A DNA stretch of 64,000 nucleotides, taken from NCBI RefSeq assembly GCF_000468095.1, contig NZ_ASZC01000002.1, positions 372,001-436,000 of the forward strand, written 5' to 3'. This document shows, one piece after another, positions 43,028 to 51,798 of this stretch. The notes under the pieces are model-generated. The model saw only the letters and a program-made list of their open reading frames with translations, ran no database searches and was not told where the DNA came from. The DNA is from Pantoea sp. AS-PWVM4. GTDB taxonomy: Bacteria > Pseudomonadota > Gammaproteobacteria > Enterobacterales > Enterobacteriaceae. Numbering within the stretch: position 1 is the first letter of the stretch; each line of letters opens with the position of its first letter. Both the position numbers and the translations under genes were made by a program.

Positions 43028-45643
43028 ATGACGCAACAGCCGCAAATAAAATATCGTCACGACTACCGTGCACCCGATTTCACCATCACTGATATCGATT
43101 TGACGTTTGACCTTGATGCGGCCACCACGCGCGTCACCGCGGTCAGCCAGGTGAAGCGTTTAGGCAACAGCCAGGCTGAGCTGCGTCTGGATGGGGAAGA
43201 TTTGACCCTGGTATCACTGGCGGTGGACGGCACTCCGTGGACGCATTATCGCGAAGAAGAGGGCGCGCTGGTGTTGAGCCAGGTGCCAGACACCTTCACC
43301 CTGACCATCATCAATGATATCCACCCGGACCAAAACACCGCGCTGGAAGGTTTGTATAAGTCAGGTGAGGCGCTGTGCACGCAATGTGAAGCCGAAGGTT
43401 TCCGTCATATCACCTGGTATCTGGACCGCCCGGATGTGCTGGCGCGTTTTACCACCACCATTATCGCCGATGCCGCGCGCTATCCGTACCTGCTCTCCAA
43501 TGGCAACAAGCTGGAGAGTGGTCGTCATGAAGATGGTCGCCACTGGGTAAAATGGCAGGACCCGTTCCCGAAACCCTGTTATCTGTTTGCGCTGGTCGCT
43601 GGTGATTTTGATGTGCTGCGCGACAGCTTTACCACCCGCTCAGGCCGTGATGTGGCGCTGGAGATCTTTGTCGATCGCGGCAACCTTGACCGTGCCGACT
43701 GGGCAATGACCTCGCTGAAAAACAGCATGAAGTGGGATGAGGAGCGTTTTGACCTCGAATATGACCTCGATATCTTTATGATCGTCGCGGTGGATTTCTT
43801 CAATATGGGCGCGATGGAGAATAAAGGGCTGAACGTCTTTAACTCTAAATACGTGCTGGCGAAAGCGGAAACCGCCACCGACAAAGATTACCTCGGTATT
43901 GAAGCGGTGATTGGTCACGAATATTTCCACAACTGGACCGGCAACCGCGTCACCTGCCGTGACTGGTTCCAGCTCAGCCTGAAAGAGGGGCTGACGGTGT
44001 TCCGCGATCAGGAGTTCAGCTCAGATCTCGGTTCCCGCGCGGTGAATCGCATCGATAATGTGCGCGTGATGCGCGGCGCGCAGTTCGCTGAAGATGCCAG
44101 CCCGATGGCACACCCGATTCGCCCGGATCAGGTCATTGAGATGAACAACTTCTACACCCTGACGGTGTATGAAAAGGGTTCAGAAGTGATTCGCATGATG
44201 CACACCCTGCTGGGCGAAGAGAATTTCCAGAAAGGGATGCAGCTCTATTTTGAGCGCCATGATGGTAGCGCGGCGACCTGCGACGATTTCGTGCAGGCGA
44301 TGGAAGATGCGTCTAATGTCGACCTGTCACAGTTCCGTCGCTGGTATAGCCAGTCCGGTACGCCGGTGCTGACGGTGCGCGATGATTACAACCCGGAGCT
44401 GGAGCAATATACGCTGCACGTTACCCAGCACACGCCACCGACCGCCGAGCAGAAAGAGAAGCTGCCGTTACATATCCCGCTGGATATTGAACTGTATGAC
44501 GGTGAAGGCAAGGTGATCCCGCTGCAACACAATGGTCATCCGGTGCACCATGTGCTGAACGTCACCGAAGAGTTCCAGAGTTTCGTATTCGATAAGGTTT
44601 ATTTCCAGCCAGTGCCCTCATTGCTGCGCGAATTCTCTGCGCCGGTGAAGCTCGACTATAAATGGAGCGATGCACAACTGACGTTCCTGATGCGTCATGC
44701 CCGTAACGACTTTTCCCGCTGGGATGCAGCACAAAGCCTGCTGGCAACCTATATCCGCCTGAATGTCGCGCGTCATCAACAGGGGCAACCGCTGTCGCTG
44801 CCGCTGCATGTGGCTGATGCCTTCCGTGCGGTGTTGCTGGATGAGCAGGGCGATCCGGCGCTGATGGCGCTGATTCTGACGCTGCCTTCGGAGAATGAAA
44901 TCGCTGAGTTGTTTGAGGTGATTGATCCGCAGGCCATTGCTGAAGTGCGTGAGGCGCTGGTGCGCACCCTGGCGAAAGAATTGAGTGATGAGTTCCTGGC
45001 GGTTTATCGTGCCAATCAGAGCCATGAGTACCAGGTTGAGCATGCGGAAATCGGTAAACGCGCGCTGAAGAACGTCTGCCTGAGCTACCTGGCCTTTGCT
45101 GACGTCGAACAGGCTGACAAGCTGGTACAGGCGCAATATCAGCACGCCACCAACATGACTGATGCGCTGGCGGCAATGTCGGCGGCGGTCGCTGCACAAC
45201 TGCCGTGTCGTGATAGCTTAATGGCGGCCTATGACGAGCGTTGGCATCAGGATGGTCTGGTGATGGACAAATGGTTTGTGCTACAGGCCACCAGTCCGGC
45301 GTCTGACGTGCTGAGCAAGGTGCGTGAACTGCTGCATCATCGCTCTTTCACCATGGGTAACCCCAACCGCATTCGTTCGTTGATTGGCGCTTTTGCCTCG
45401 GCTAATCCGTCGGCCTTCCATGCCAAAGATGGCAGCGGTTATCAATTCCTGGTGGAGATGCTGACCGATCTCAACACGCGGAACCCGCAGGTTGCTGCGC
45501 GCATGATCGAGCCGCTGATTCGTCTGAAGCGTTACGATGCCGGGCGCCAGGCGTTGATGCGTCAGGCGCTGGAGACGTTGAAAGGACTGGATAAGCTGTC
45601 TGGCGACCTGTATGAGAAGATCACCAAAGCGTTGAATGCGTAA
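43028..45643 (+). CDS. pepN: Aminopeptidase N (alanyl aminopeptidase)
   Basis: PepN is the main broad-specificity zinc aminopeptidase of the M1 family, acting in the cytosol downstream of ATP-dependent proteases. The 871-aa protein (E. coli 870) has the GAMEN exopeptidase motif at 261-265 and the zinc motif HEYFH at 297-301. The third ligand is Glu320 in LKEGLTVFRDQE. N-terminal sequence MTQQPQIKYRHDYRAPDF matches homologues, and AAGGAT lies just before this ATG. A longer frame starts at 43013 but lacks that support. Confidence 0.97.
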   Translation: MTQQPQIKYRHDYRAPDFTITDIDLTFDLDAATTRVTAVSQVKRLGNSQAELRLDGEDLTLVSLAVDGTPWTHYREEEGALVLSQVPDTFTLTIINDIHPDQNTALEGLYKSGEALCTQCEAEGFRHITWYLDRPDVLARFTTTIIADAARYPYLLSNGNKLESGRHEDGRHWVKWQDPFPKPCYLFALVAGDFDVLRDSFTTRSGRDVALEIFVDRGNLDRADWAMTSLKNSMKWDEERFDLEYDLDIFMIVAVDFFNMGAMENKGLNVFNSKYVLAKAETATDKDYLGIEAVIGHEYFHNWTGNRVTCRDWFQLSLKEGLTVFRDQEFSSDLGSRAVNRIDNVRVMRGAQFAEDASPMAHPIRPDQVIEMNNFYTLTVYEKGSEVIRMMHTLLGEENFQKGMQLYFERHDGSAATCDDFVQAMEDASNVDLSQFRRWYSQSGTPVLTVRDDYNPELEQYTLHVTQHTPPTAEQKEKLPLHIPLDIELYDGEGKVIPLQHNGHPVHHVLNVTEEFQSFVFDKVYFQPVPSLLREFSAPVKLDYKWSDAQLTFLMRHARNDFSRWDAAQSLLATYIRLNVARHQQGQPLSLPLHVADAFRAVLLDEQGDPALMALILTLPSENEIAELFEVIDPQAIAEVREALVRTLAKELSDEFLAVYRANQSHEYQVEHAEIGKRALKNVCLSYLAFADVEQADKLVQAQYQHATNMTDALAAMSAAVAAQLPCRDSLMAAYDERWHQDGLVMDKWFVLQATSPASDVLSKVRELLHHRSFTMGNPNRIRSLIGAFASANPSAFHAKDGSGYQFLVEMLTDLNTRNPQVAARMIEPLIRLKRYDAGRQALMRQALETLKGLDKLSGDLYEKITKALNA

Positions 45644-45647
45644 TTAA

Positions 45648-45723
45648 CCGTAGCGGCGCGATAAATCGCGCGGCTTTTTGCCAATGGCGGCAGAAAACTG
45701 CGCAATAAATTGCGCCGCTACGG
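45648..45723. repeat. REP-like palindrome, paired units (copy C)
   Basis: The outer arms CCGTAGCGGCGC and GCGCCGCTACGG are perfect complements. Inside lie GCGCGAT-aa-ATCGCGC on the left and GCGCAAT-aa-ATTGCGC on the right, around a short spacer that itself contains small inverted repeats. It starts 4 bp after the pepN stop and ends 5 bp before the ssuB stop, filling the convergent gap. Confidence 0.88.
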
Positions 45724-45728
45724 GGCGA

Positions 45729-46520
45729 TTATCGCTGTTGTGCAAAGCGTAGCGGCTGTTCGCTGGAGCTACGCTTCATCACCCGATCCAGCACTTCCGC
45801 TTCCAGTTCAGCCAGTCGGGCAGAGCCGCGACGGCGTGGACGCGGCAGATCAACCGTTAAATCCAACCCGATTTGTCCTTCTTCAATCAGCAATACCCGA
45901 TCCGCCATCGCCACCGCTTCGCTGACGTCGTGCGTCACCAGCAACACGGTAAAGTTATGCTGTTGCCACAGCGATTCAATTAATCCCTGCATCTCAATAC
46001 GCGTTAAGGCGTCCAGCGCACCGAGCGGTTCATCCAGCAGCAGCAGACCGGGACGGTGGATCAACGCACGCGCCAGTGCGACACGCTGTTTCTGCCCGCC
46101 GGACAGCGCGGCGGGCCATTCGTTGGCACGCTCCGCCAGGCCCACGGCTGCCAGCGCTTCCAGCGCATTGTCCCGCCAGGCACGACCTTTTAGCCCAAGC
46201 CCGACGTTATCAATCACCTTTTTCCACGGCAGCAGACGCGCATCCTGAAACATCAAACGCGTATCATCGCGTGCCGACGCCAGCGGGGCATTGCCGGCCA
46301 GTAATTCGCCTTGCGTGGTGGATTCCAGTCCGGCCAACAGGCGCAGCAGGGTGCTTTTGCCGCATCCGCTGCGGCCCACCACCGCGACGAATTGTCCGGC
46401 CGGAATATGCAGATCAATATGGTTCAGGATGGTGCGGTCACCATAGCGTTTGACTACGCCGTTAACGCCCACCGGTGTTCCGCTGTTAAGCCGCGCCGGA
46501 GTGAGGGGTGCAGTGCTCAT
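45729..46520 (-). CDS. ssuB: Aliphatic sulfonates ABC transporter, ATP-binding protein
   Basis: SsuB is the ATPase of the SsuABC importer for alkanesulfonates under sulfur starvation. The 263-aa protein has Walker [11 protein letters not shown] at about 48-57, the signature [15 protein letters not shown] at about 139-153 and Walker [13 protein letters not shown] at about 160-171. The start overlaps the ssuC stop by 4 bp. It is the last gene of ssuEADCB and converges with pepN across the repeat element. Confidence 0.95.
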   Translation of the reverse strand: MSTAPLTPARLNSGTPVGVNGVVKRYGDRTILNHIDLHIPAGQFVAVVGRSGCGKSTLLRLLAGLESTTQGELLAGNAPLASARDDTRLMFQDARLLPWKKVIDNVGLGLKGRAWRDNALEALAAVGLAERANEWPAALSGGQKQRVALARALIHRPGLLLLDEPLGALDALTRIEMQGLIESLWQQHNFTVLLVTHDVSEAVAMADRVLLIEEGQIGLDLTVDLPRPRRRGSARLAELEAEVLDRVMKRSSSEQPLRFAQQR

Positions 46521-47302
46521 GCGTTAGCCTCCTTCAGTTGATAAGCCGGATGCCAGCGTAGCCAGACGCGCTCCAGCAGTTGGGCCGCGACATCGGCCAG
46601 TTTGCCGAGCAGGGCATACAGAATGATGGCGACCACCACCACGTCGGTTTGCAGAAATTCACGCGCGTTCATCGCCAGATAACCAATGCCCGAGTTAGCA
46701 GAAATGGTTTCGGCAACGATCAATGTCAGCCACATCAGGCCCAGGGCGAAACGTACCCCCACCATAATAGAGGGGAGGGCACCGGGCAGAATCACCTGAA
46801 TAAACAGGCTCCAGCCGGAAAGGCCATAACTGCGCGCCATCTCCACCAGCCCCCGATCAATATTGCGGATGCCGTGGTAGGTGTTGAGATAGATCGGAAA
46901 CAGCGTGCCGAGCGCGACGAGGAAAATTTTCGCCGCCTCATCAATGCCGAACCACAGGATCACCAGCGGAATCAGCGCCAGATGCGGCACATTGCGCAGC
47001 ATCTGCACCGAGGTATCGAGCAGGCGCTCACCCAGACGTGAGGTGCCGGTAATCAGGCCCAGTATCAGCCCGATCGAGCCGCCGATACTGAAACCAATCG
47101 CGGCGCGCCAGCCGCTGATGGCGAGGTGCTGCCACAATTCGCCGCTGGCCGAGAGATTCCAGAAGGTGATCAGGATATTCTCCGGCGACGGCAGAATGCG
47201 CGTCGATAACAGCCCGGTTTGGGAAGCCAGTTGCCATACCGCGACTAACAGGACCGGCAGCGCCCAGGGCAGCAAGGCATTACTCAGGTGTTTCTTTGTC
47301 AT
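46517..47302 (-). CDS. ssuC: Aliphatic sulfonates ABC transporter, permease
   Basis: SsuC is the inner-membrane permease of the sulfonate importer. The 261-aa protein has about six membrane helices and the EAA-type loop ([26 protein letters not shown], about 155-180) that contacts SsuB. The open frame extends much further upstream into ssuD, but the ATG at 47302 gives [25 protein letters not shown], which matches E. coli SsuC length and sequence. A 10-bp gap separates it from ssuD. Confidence 0.95.
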   Translation of the reverse strand: MTKKHLSNALLPWALPVLLVAVWQLASQTGLLSTRILPSPENILITFWNLSASGELWQHLAISGWRAAIGFSIGGSIGLILGLITGTSRLGERLLDTSVQMLRNVPHLALIPLVILWFGIDEAAKIFLVALGTLFPIYLNTYHGIRNIDRGLVEMARSYGLSGWSLFIQVILPGALPSIMVGVRFALGLMWLTLIVAETISANSGIGYLAMNAREFLQTDVVVVAIILYALLGKLADVAAQLLERVWLRWHPAYQLKEANA

Positions 47303-47312
47303 GATAGCCTCC

Positions 47313-48458
47313 TCAACTCTGCGACACTTTTTGCGGCGCGAAGTCATGGGCGACAGCCTCACCACGCGCTTTAATCGTCGACGGCTGCGGGATCTGCGGC
47401 ACGGCCAGGTCAAGGTGCGGGAACAGCAACTCGCCGACGCGATACGCCTCTTCCAGATGGGGATAGCCGGAAAGAATAAAGGTTTCGATACCGAGGTCGG
47501 TGTATTCCTGCATACGTGCCGCGATGGTCGGTCCATCGCCGACTAAGGCTGTACCAGCACCACCGCGCACCAGACCGACACCGGCCCACAAATTAGGGCT
47601 GATCTCCAGTTTGTCACGGCGTCCACCGTGCAACGCGGCCATGCGCTGCTGACCGACGGAATCGGTGCGGGCTAACGCGGCCTGCGCTTTGGCGATAGTG
47701 GCATCATCCAGATGGGCGATCAGCCGGTCGGCGGCACGCCACGCCTCTTCATTGGTTTCACGTACAATCACATGTAAACGGATGCCAAAACGTACCTTGC
47801 GCCCCTGAGCTTCTGCTTTCGCGCGGACCTGGGCGATCTTCTCCTTAACCTGGGCGGGCGGTTCACCCCAGGTGAGATAAACATCGACCTGCTCGGCCGC
47901 CAAATCCTGAGCTGCATCAGACGATCCACCAAACCACAACGGGGGACGGGGCTGCTGCACCGGTTTAAACATCAGCCGGGCACCGTGCACCTTGACATGT
48001 TTTCCTTCATAATCAACGGTTTCCCCTTCCAGTACGCGCCGCCAGATACGGGTGAATTCAGCCGATTCAGCATAGCGTTCACGGTGATCGAGGAACACGC
48101 CATCCCCCGCCAGTTCTTCCGGGTCTCCCCCGGTTACCAGATTAAACAGCGCCCGGCCATTCGACAGGCGATCGAGCGTGGCGGCCTGGCGCGCGGCCTG
48201 TGTTGGGGAAATCACGCCGGGGCGTAGCGCGACCAGAAAACGCAGACGTTGCGTCACCGGAATCAGCGATGCCGCCACCAGCCAGGCATCTTCACAGGAG
48301 CGACCCGTTGGGATTAGCACGCCACCAAAACCGAGGCGATCGGCGGCCTGCGCCACTTGTTGCAGGTAGGCATGGTCTACCGGGCGCGCACCTTGATCGG
48401 TGCCAAGATAGTGGCCATCACCGTGGGTCGGGAGAAACCAGAATACGGATACGCTCAT
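47313..48458 (-). CDS. ssuD: FMNH2-dependent alkanesulfonate monooxygenase
   Basis: SsuD cleaves C1-C14 alkanesulfonates to aldehyde and sulfite using reduced flavin supplied by SsuE. It is 381 aa, as in E. coli, with a luciferase-like TIM-barrel. Family blocks include [14 protein letters not shown] (about 7-20), [42 protein letters not shown] (about 79-120) and [26 protein letters not shown]. The genes on both sides are spaced by 10 bp, consistent with one transcript. Confidence 0.97.
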   Translation of the reverse strand: MSVSVFWFLPTHGDGHYLGTDQGARPVDHAYLQQVAQAADRLGFGGVLIPTGRSCEDAWLVAASLIPVTQRLRFLVALRPGVISPTQAARQAATLDRLSNGRALFNLVTGGDPEELAGDGVFLDHRERYAESAEFTRIWRRVLEGETVDYEGKHVKVHGARLMFKPVQQPRPPLWFGGSSDAAQDLAAEQVDVYLTWGEPPAQVKEKIAQVRAKAEAQGRKVRFGIRLHVIVRETNEEAWRAADRLIAHLDDATIAKAQAALARTDSVGQQRMAALHGGRRDKLEISPNLWAGVGLVRGGAGTALVGDGPTIAARMQEYTDLGIETFILSGYPHLEEAYRVGELLFPHLDLAVPQIPQPSTIKARGEAVAHDFAPQKVSQS

Positions 48459-48468
48459 TATTCACTCC

Positions 48469-49422
48469 TTAAGGCTGAGCCGACTGTGGTTGCCAGATGC
48501 GATCGGCGATCGTCACTTTTACCGGCATCAAATGGTTGGCATAGAACAGGTCGGCCGTTTGCTGTTGGGCCTGCGCGGTATGGGCGCTGACCGGCGTAAT
48601 GGTGGTGGGTGGTCGATGGTCGAGATAGCTGGCAATCACCGGCTTGGGCAGACCCATCGCCTGCGCCAACAGGTCGATGCTCTGGTCACGCTGACTACGC
48701 GTTAACGCATCGGCCTCACTGAAGGTTTGCAACACCTGCTGCACAAAGTTGCCATTGGCGGCGGAGAATTTACGGGTGGCGAGATAGAAGGAACCGGTTT
48801 GATTCAGTTTGCTGCCATCGGCCAACACCCGCACATTGCCCTGTAACAAGGCGGCGGAGTAGTAGGGATCCCAGATCGCCCAGGCATCCACGTCACCCTG
48901 CTGAAAAGCGGCGCGAGCATCGGCAGGCGTCAGGTAAGTGGGTTGAATATCTTTAAAGCTCAGACCGGCCTGCGCCAGTGCGCGTAATAACAGGTTGTGG
49001 GAACTGGAACCTTTCTGAAATGCCACTTTGTGGCCTTTCAATTCGGCCACGCTGTGAATCGGGCTATCTTTGGGAACCAGAATCACTTCTGCCTTTGGTT
49101 TAGGAGGTTCCGAGCCGACATACAGCAAATCCGCCCCCGCAGCCTGGGCAAAAATGGGCGGGATATCGCCGGTGCTGCCGAGGTCGATACTGCCGACATT
49201 CAACGCTTCCAGCATCTGTGGTCCGGCGGGGAACTCAATCCACTGAATCTGCGTATGCGGGAAACGTTGCTCCAGCAGCCGATGCGATTTAGCCAGCACC
49301 ATGCTGACGGACCCTTTTTGATAGCCAATACGAAACTGCGCGGGTGCGTCAGCGGCACAGGTACTCAGGCTCAGCAGCGCGGTAAGGGTTGCGAGCAGCA
49401 GACCGGATAGCATCCTTTTCAT
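48469..49422 (-). CDS. ssuA: Aliphatic sulfonate-binding periplasmic protein
   Basis: SsuA is the periplasmic solute-binding protein that delivers alkanesulfonates to SsuBC. The 317-aa precursor has a signal peptide (about 1-24, MKRMLSGLLLATLTALL... to CAA-DAPAQ). The mature part begins FRIGYQKGS and has the NMT1/SsuA-type blocks EFPAGPQMLEALNVGSIDLGSTGD and ADARAAFQQGDVDAWAIWDPYY. The ATG at 49422 is chosen over a longer frame because it starts the signal peptide and has AGGAAG close upstream. Confidence 0.95.
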   Translation of the reverse strand: MKRMLSGLLLATLTALLSLSTCAADAPAQFRIGYQKGSVSMVLAKSHRLLEQRFPHTQIQWIEFPAGPQMLEALNVGSIDLGSTGDIPPIFAQAAGADLLYVGSEPPKPKAEVILVPKDSPIHSVAELKGHKVAFQKGSSSHNLLLRALAQAGLSFKDIQPTYLTPADARAAFQQGDVDAWAIWDPYYSAALLQGNVRVLADGSKLNQTGSFYLATRKFSAANGNFVQQVLQTFSEADALTRSQRDQSIDLLAQAMGLPKPVIASYLDHRPPTTITPVSAHTAQAQQQTADLFYANHLMPVKVTIADRIWQPQSAQP

Positions 49423-49432
49423 ACTTCTTCCT

Positions 49433-49984
49433 TTATACAGCTTTAGCAAAGGGTTGGTGGCGGCGATGCAGCGCATGCCAGAAGGTATCCAGTGCTTCAT
49501 CAATGCGCGCGGCCAGCAACTGATCCAGTTCCGGCTGGCGGTCATAGTGTTGAATCTGGCTGTCATCGGCGAACACACCGTGCAGGACTTCCTGCGCTTT
49601 CAGCGCATTGAGTACCGGTTTCAGGGCGTAATCCACTGCCAGCATATGTGCCACGCTGCCGCCGCTTGCCAGTGGCAGCACAACTTTATGTTCCAGGGCG
49701 CGCTCAGGTAACAGGTCCAGCAGCGTTTTCAGGGCGCCAGAAAATGAAGCTTTATAAATGGGGGTGGCGACAATCACACCATCTGCCTGCGCCAGATCCT
49801 CTTTCAGGGCCTGCAAGGCCGGGGAATCAAAACGCGCATACAACAAATCTTCCGGTTGGAAGTTGTGAATATTCCAGGGAATGACTTCTACGCCGCGAGC
49901 TTCCAGCGCCTGCTGGCACAGGCTTAGTAACGCCGTGGAACGGGACGGAAATCGTGGGCTGCCTGCCAGCGTAATAACCCGCAT
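49433..49984 (-). CDS. ssuE: NADPH-dependent FMN reductase SsuE
   Basis: SsuE reduces FMN with NADPH and supplies FMNH2 to SsuD. The 183-aa flavodoxin-fold protein has the FMN phosphate loop [10 protein letters not shown] near residue 8 and [31 protein letters not shown]. The C-terminus is about eight residues shorter than in E. coli (191). AAGGAG lies 5 nt before the ATG at 49984. It is the first gene of ssuEADCB. An inverted repeat ATAACTGAAAGTTAT overlaps the region just upstream and might be a regulator site (Cbl/CysB type), which is only a guess. Confidence 0.95.
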   Translation of the reverse strand: MRVITLAGSPRFPSRSTALLSLCQQALEARGVEVIPWNIHNFQPEDLLYARFDSPALQALKEDLAQADGVIVATPIYKASFSGALKTLLDLLPERALEHKVVLPLASGGSVAHMLAVDYALKPVLNALKAQEVLHGVFADDSQIQHYDRQPELDQLLAARIDEALDTFWHALHRRHQPFAKAV

Positions 49985-50376
49985 AGTCACTCCTTATAAC
50001 TGAAAGTTATTGATTATCTGATATTGAGAACTGATGTGGTAATCCTGACAGAGCGGGGGGCAGGGCTTAAATGATTTATCCGGCAATGATAAGCCGGAAT
50101 CTGCAAATAAACGGTGGGCATCAATATCAGGCGGTGGGGAATCGATACGACAATTCCGAAAACCGCTGAGTCACAAAATTGAAATGATTCACTCTCTTTA
50201 AGCAATGACATGCCGTTGAGTCGATTTATTAGTGTGCAAAAGGATAACAAATGTATCGCTACCCCATTATAAGTGATGTCAGCACCATACCAGGTTGCCA
50301 CGTCGCTATATTTCCGGTGACACGGCAACTTCTCGTATAAACAACGATGATGCGGTTAACCGCGAGGGTATCAGTT

Positions 50377-50436
50377 ATGTCTGGTTGTATCTCCCGGTAT
50401 CAATTTAATCAGCTCTGTCAAAATCGATACCAATAA
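50377..50436 (+). CDS. Possible 19-residue leader peptide (speculative)
   Basis: An ATG with GAGGG about 8 nt upstream opens a 19-codon frame, MSGCISRYQFNQLCQNRYQ, which ends at TAA. The second half of the frame forms a hairpin (50396-50431). A perfect AAGGAG follows shortly after the stop. It has no known match, and frames this short are common by chance. Confidence 0.2.
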   Translation: MSGCISRYQFNQLCQNRYQ

Positions 50437-50649
50437 CAAACAAGGAGATTTTAAATAATTTCTTGTTCTAAATTACAAATGGAAAAATGTCATCCAGGTG
50501 AGAAAAATAAACCACAACTCAACGGTGTAAAAATAATAAATAAATACATCATGGCTGATAAACATTATTTCTGATTAGCCCTGGGTCTGGTTGGAAAACG
50601 GAACTGTCAAAACCTGCGACCACTGATTAAGCTAGCGCTAAATGATTCT

Positions 50650-50658
50650 TGTGATAAT
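50650..50658 (+). promoter_or_regulatory. Candidate extended -10 promoter for the glycosyltransferase gene
   Basis: TGT-GATAAT fits an extended -10 element. It would give a leader of about 65 nt to the ATG at 50733. There is no convincing -35 hexamer. Confidence 0.35.
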
Positions 50659-50732
50659 GCATTCTGTGCGTTGTGGCGTACAGGGATGTGGTTGCTATTT
50701 TTCTTTTTACAAAGTTCAAAAAGAGAGTGCTT

Positions 50733-51740
50733 ATGTCAGAGAAACAACTGTCCGTTATCATTCCTACTTACAACGTAGAGAAATATATTGTTGAATGTGT
50801 GGATTCTCTGTTAGCGCAAATATCCACGCCCAATGAAATCATTATTGTGAATGACGGTTCAACCGATGGTACCCTGGCACTCCTCAATCAACATTATGCC
50901 AGTCAACCTCAGATCCAGATTGTTACTGTCCCTAACGGTGGCGCCGGACTGGCGCGCGACAAAGGGATTGAGCTGGCACAAGGGGAGTTTCTGTTCTTCT
51001 GCGACCCGGATGACCGAGTGGCACTTGGCCTGGTGCAGGAGTTGCAACAGGTGGCGCAGAGGCATCCCGAGGTGGAGCTGTTCTGCTTCAGCTCGACCAC
51101 CTTTGACCACGAACAGCCGCAGCGTTGTGCCTCTAAAGTGAAGCATGACCTGGCTGGCCTGCAACCGGCGCAGCAGGTCCTTTCCTCTTTATTACGTAAT
51201 GGTACCTATACCTCGGCGGCCTGGAACTACATCCTGAAACGCACGGTTGTCGATAATCATCAGCTACGCTTTGAACAACGGGTGCATGAAGATCACTGTT
51301 TCAGTCTTGGCGCTTTCCTGAAAAGCCGTCAGGCATGGGTGAGCGAGAAAAGCTATTATCAACAACGCGTACGCGTGGGTTCATTAACCAACGGCAGCAA
51401 AAATAGCGATTATTTTCTGCAACGTTACCATGCCTTTATGCAGGCGTATCACGATTTAATGACCACGCTGGAAAAAAATACCTGGCGCGATCGGCTTCAA
51501 AAAGAATATTTGTTACATTCCTTCCGCTTGATGATTTATCTCTCGTTATATAACCGTACTCCGGTGCCGCATTACGTGATTAATGCTATCCGTTTTCTCG
51601 GCCGGGAAATCAAAGCTACCGGGTTTAAAGAGTGGCTTTTATTGAATCAACCCGAGCTGTTTATTCGTCTTCAGAATTACAAAGTGGTAAAGGAGATGAA
51701 GAGAATCAGCCTTATTCCGAAAAGTGTTCCGGTGGTTTGA
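50733..51740 (+). CDS. Family 2 glycosyltransferase
   Basis: A 335-aa GT-A fold enzyme that probably transfers a sugar from a nucleotide donor to a lipid-linked polysaccharide intermediate on the cytoplasmic side. The N-terminal domain has SVIIPTYNVEKYI (7-19), IIIVNDGSTDGT with Asp41, GGAGLARDKGIELAQGEF, and the metal-binding DPDDR at 91-95. The C-terminal ~130 residues are helical and of unknown specificity. The ATG at 50733 has AAGAGAG 7 nt upstream. It is followed after 58 bp by a flippase gene, so it is likely part of a surface polysaccharide pathway whose other genes lie elsewhere. The pairing recalls the unlinked stewartan locus of Pantoea stewartii, which is only a memory-based guess. 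Confidence 0.85.
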   Translation: MSEKQLSVIIPTYNVEKYIVECVDSLLAQISTPNEIIIVNDGSTDGTLALLNQHYASQPQIQIVTVPNGGAGLARDKGIELAQGEFLFFCDPDDRVALGLVQELQQVAQRHPEVELFCFSSTTFDHEQPQRCASKVKHDLAGLQPAQQVLSSLLRNGTYTSAAWNYILKRTVVDNHQLRFEQRVHEDHCFSLGAFLKSRQAWVSEKSYYQQRVRVGSLTNGSKNSDYFLQRYHAFMQAYHDLMTTLEKNTWRDRLQKEYLLHSFRLMIYLSLYNRTPVPHYVINAIRFLGREIKATGFKEWLLLNQPELFIRLQNYKVVKEMKRISLIPKSVPVV

Positions 51741-51798
51741 TTGCACCAGAAATAAGTGCGAAAGTCATTGCAGGTCTGAGCATTAAGGTTGTTGCGTC

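Larger units (their letters stand above)
49985..50732. promoter_or_regulatory. ssuE / glycosyltransferase intergenic region
   Basis: This 748-bp gap is AT-rich in its second half and holds no gene I can support. Visible structure: the inverted repeat before ssuE (49997-50011); a TCCGGC/GCCGGA hairpin (50079-50098); a perfect 12-bp palindrome GCGGTTAACCGC (50352-50363); an 11-nt-arm hairpin (50396-50431, GGTATC/GATACC with one mismatch); and AACAAG/CTTGTT around a Shine-Dalgarno-like AAGGAG (about 50439-50466). An extended -10, TGTGATAAT, lies at 50650-50658. No good RcsAB box or complete JUMPstart/ops element was seen. Confidence 0.55.

Noticed and set aside
50128-50145. GGCGGTGGGG resembling the ops (JUMPstart) element before the polysaccharide genes
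   Set aside because: It misses a key base of GGCGGTAG and lies some 600 bp from the gene; no 39-bp JUMPstart context.
50014-50328. 104-codon minus-strand frame in the ssuE-glycosyltransferase gap
   Set aside because: It would start at TTG with no ribosome binding site, and the residues show no domain or membrane pattern. Treated as chance.
50319-50331. Possible matS (MatP-binding) site
   Set aside because: The second half does not match GTGACRNYGTCAC.
50641-50680. RcsAB-like or sigma54-like sequence before the glycosyltransferase
   Set aside because: Neither the RcsAB box nor the -24/-12 spacing is met; only an extended -10 is supportable.
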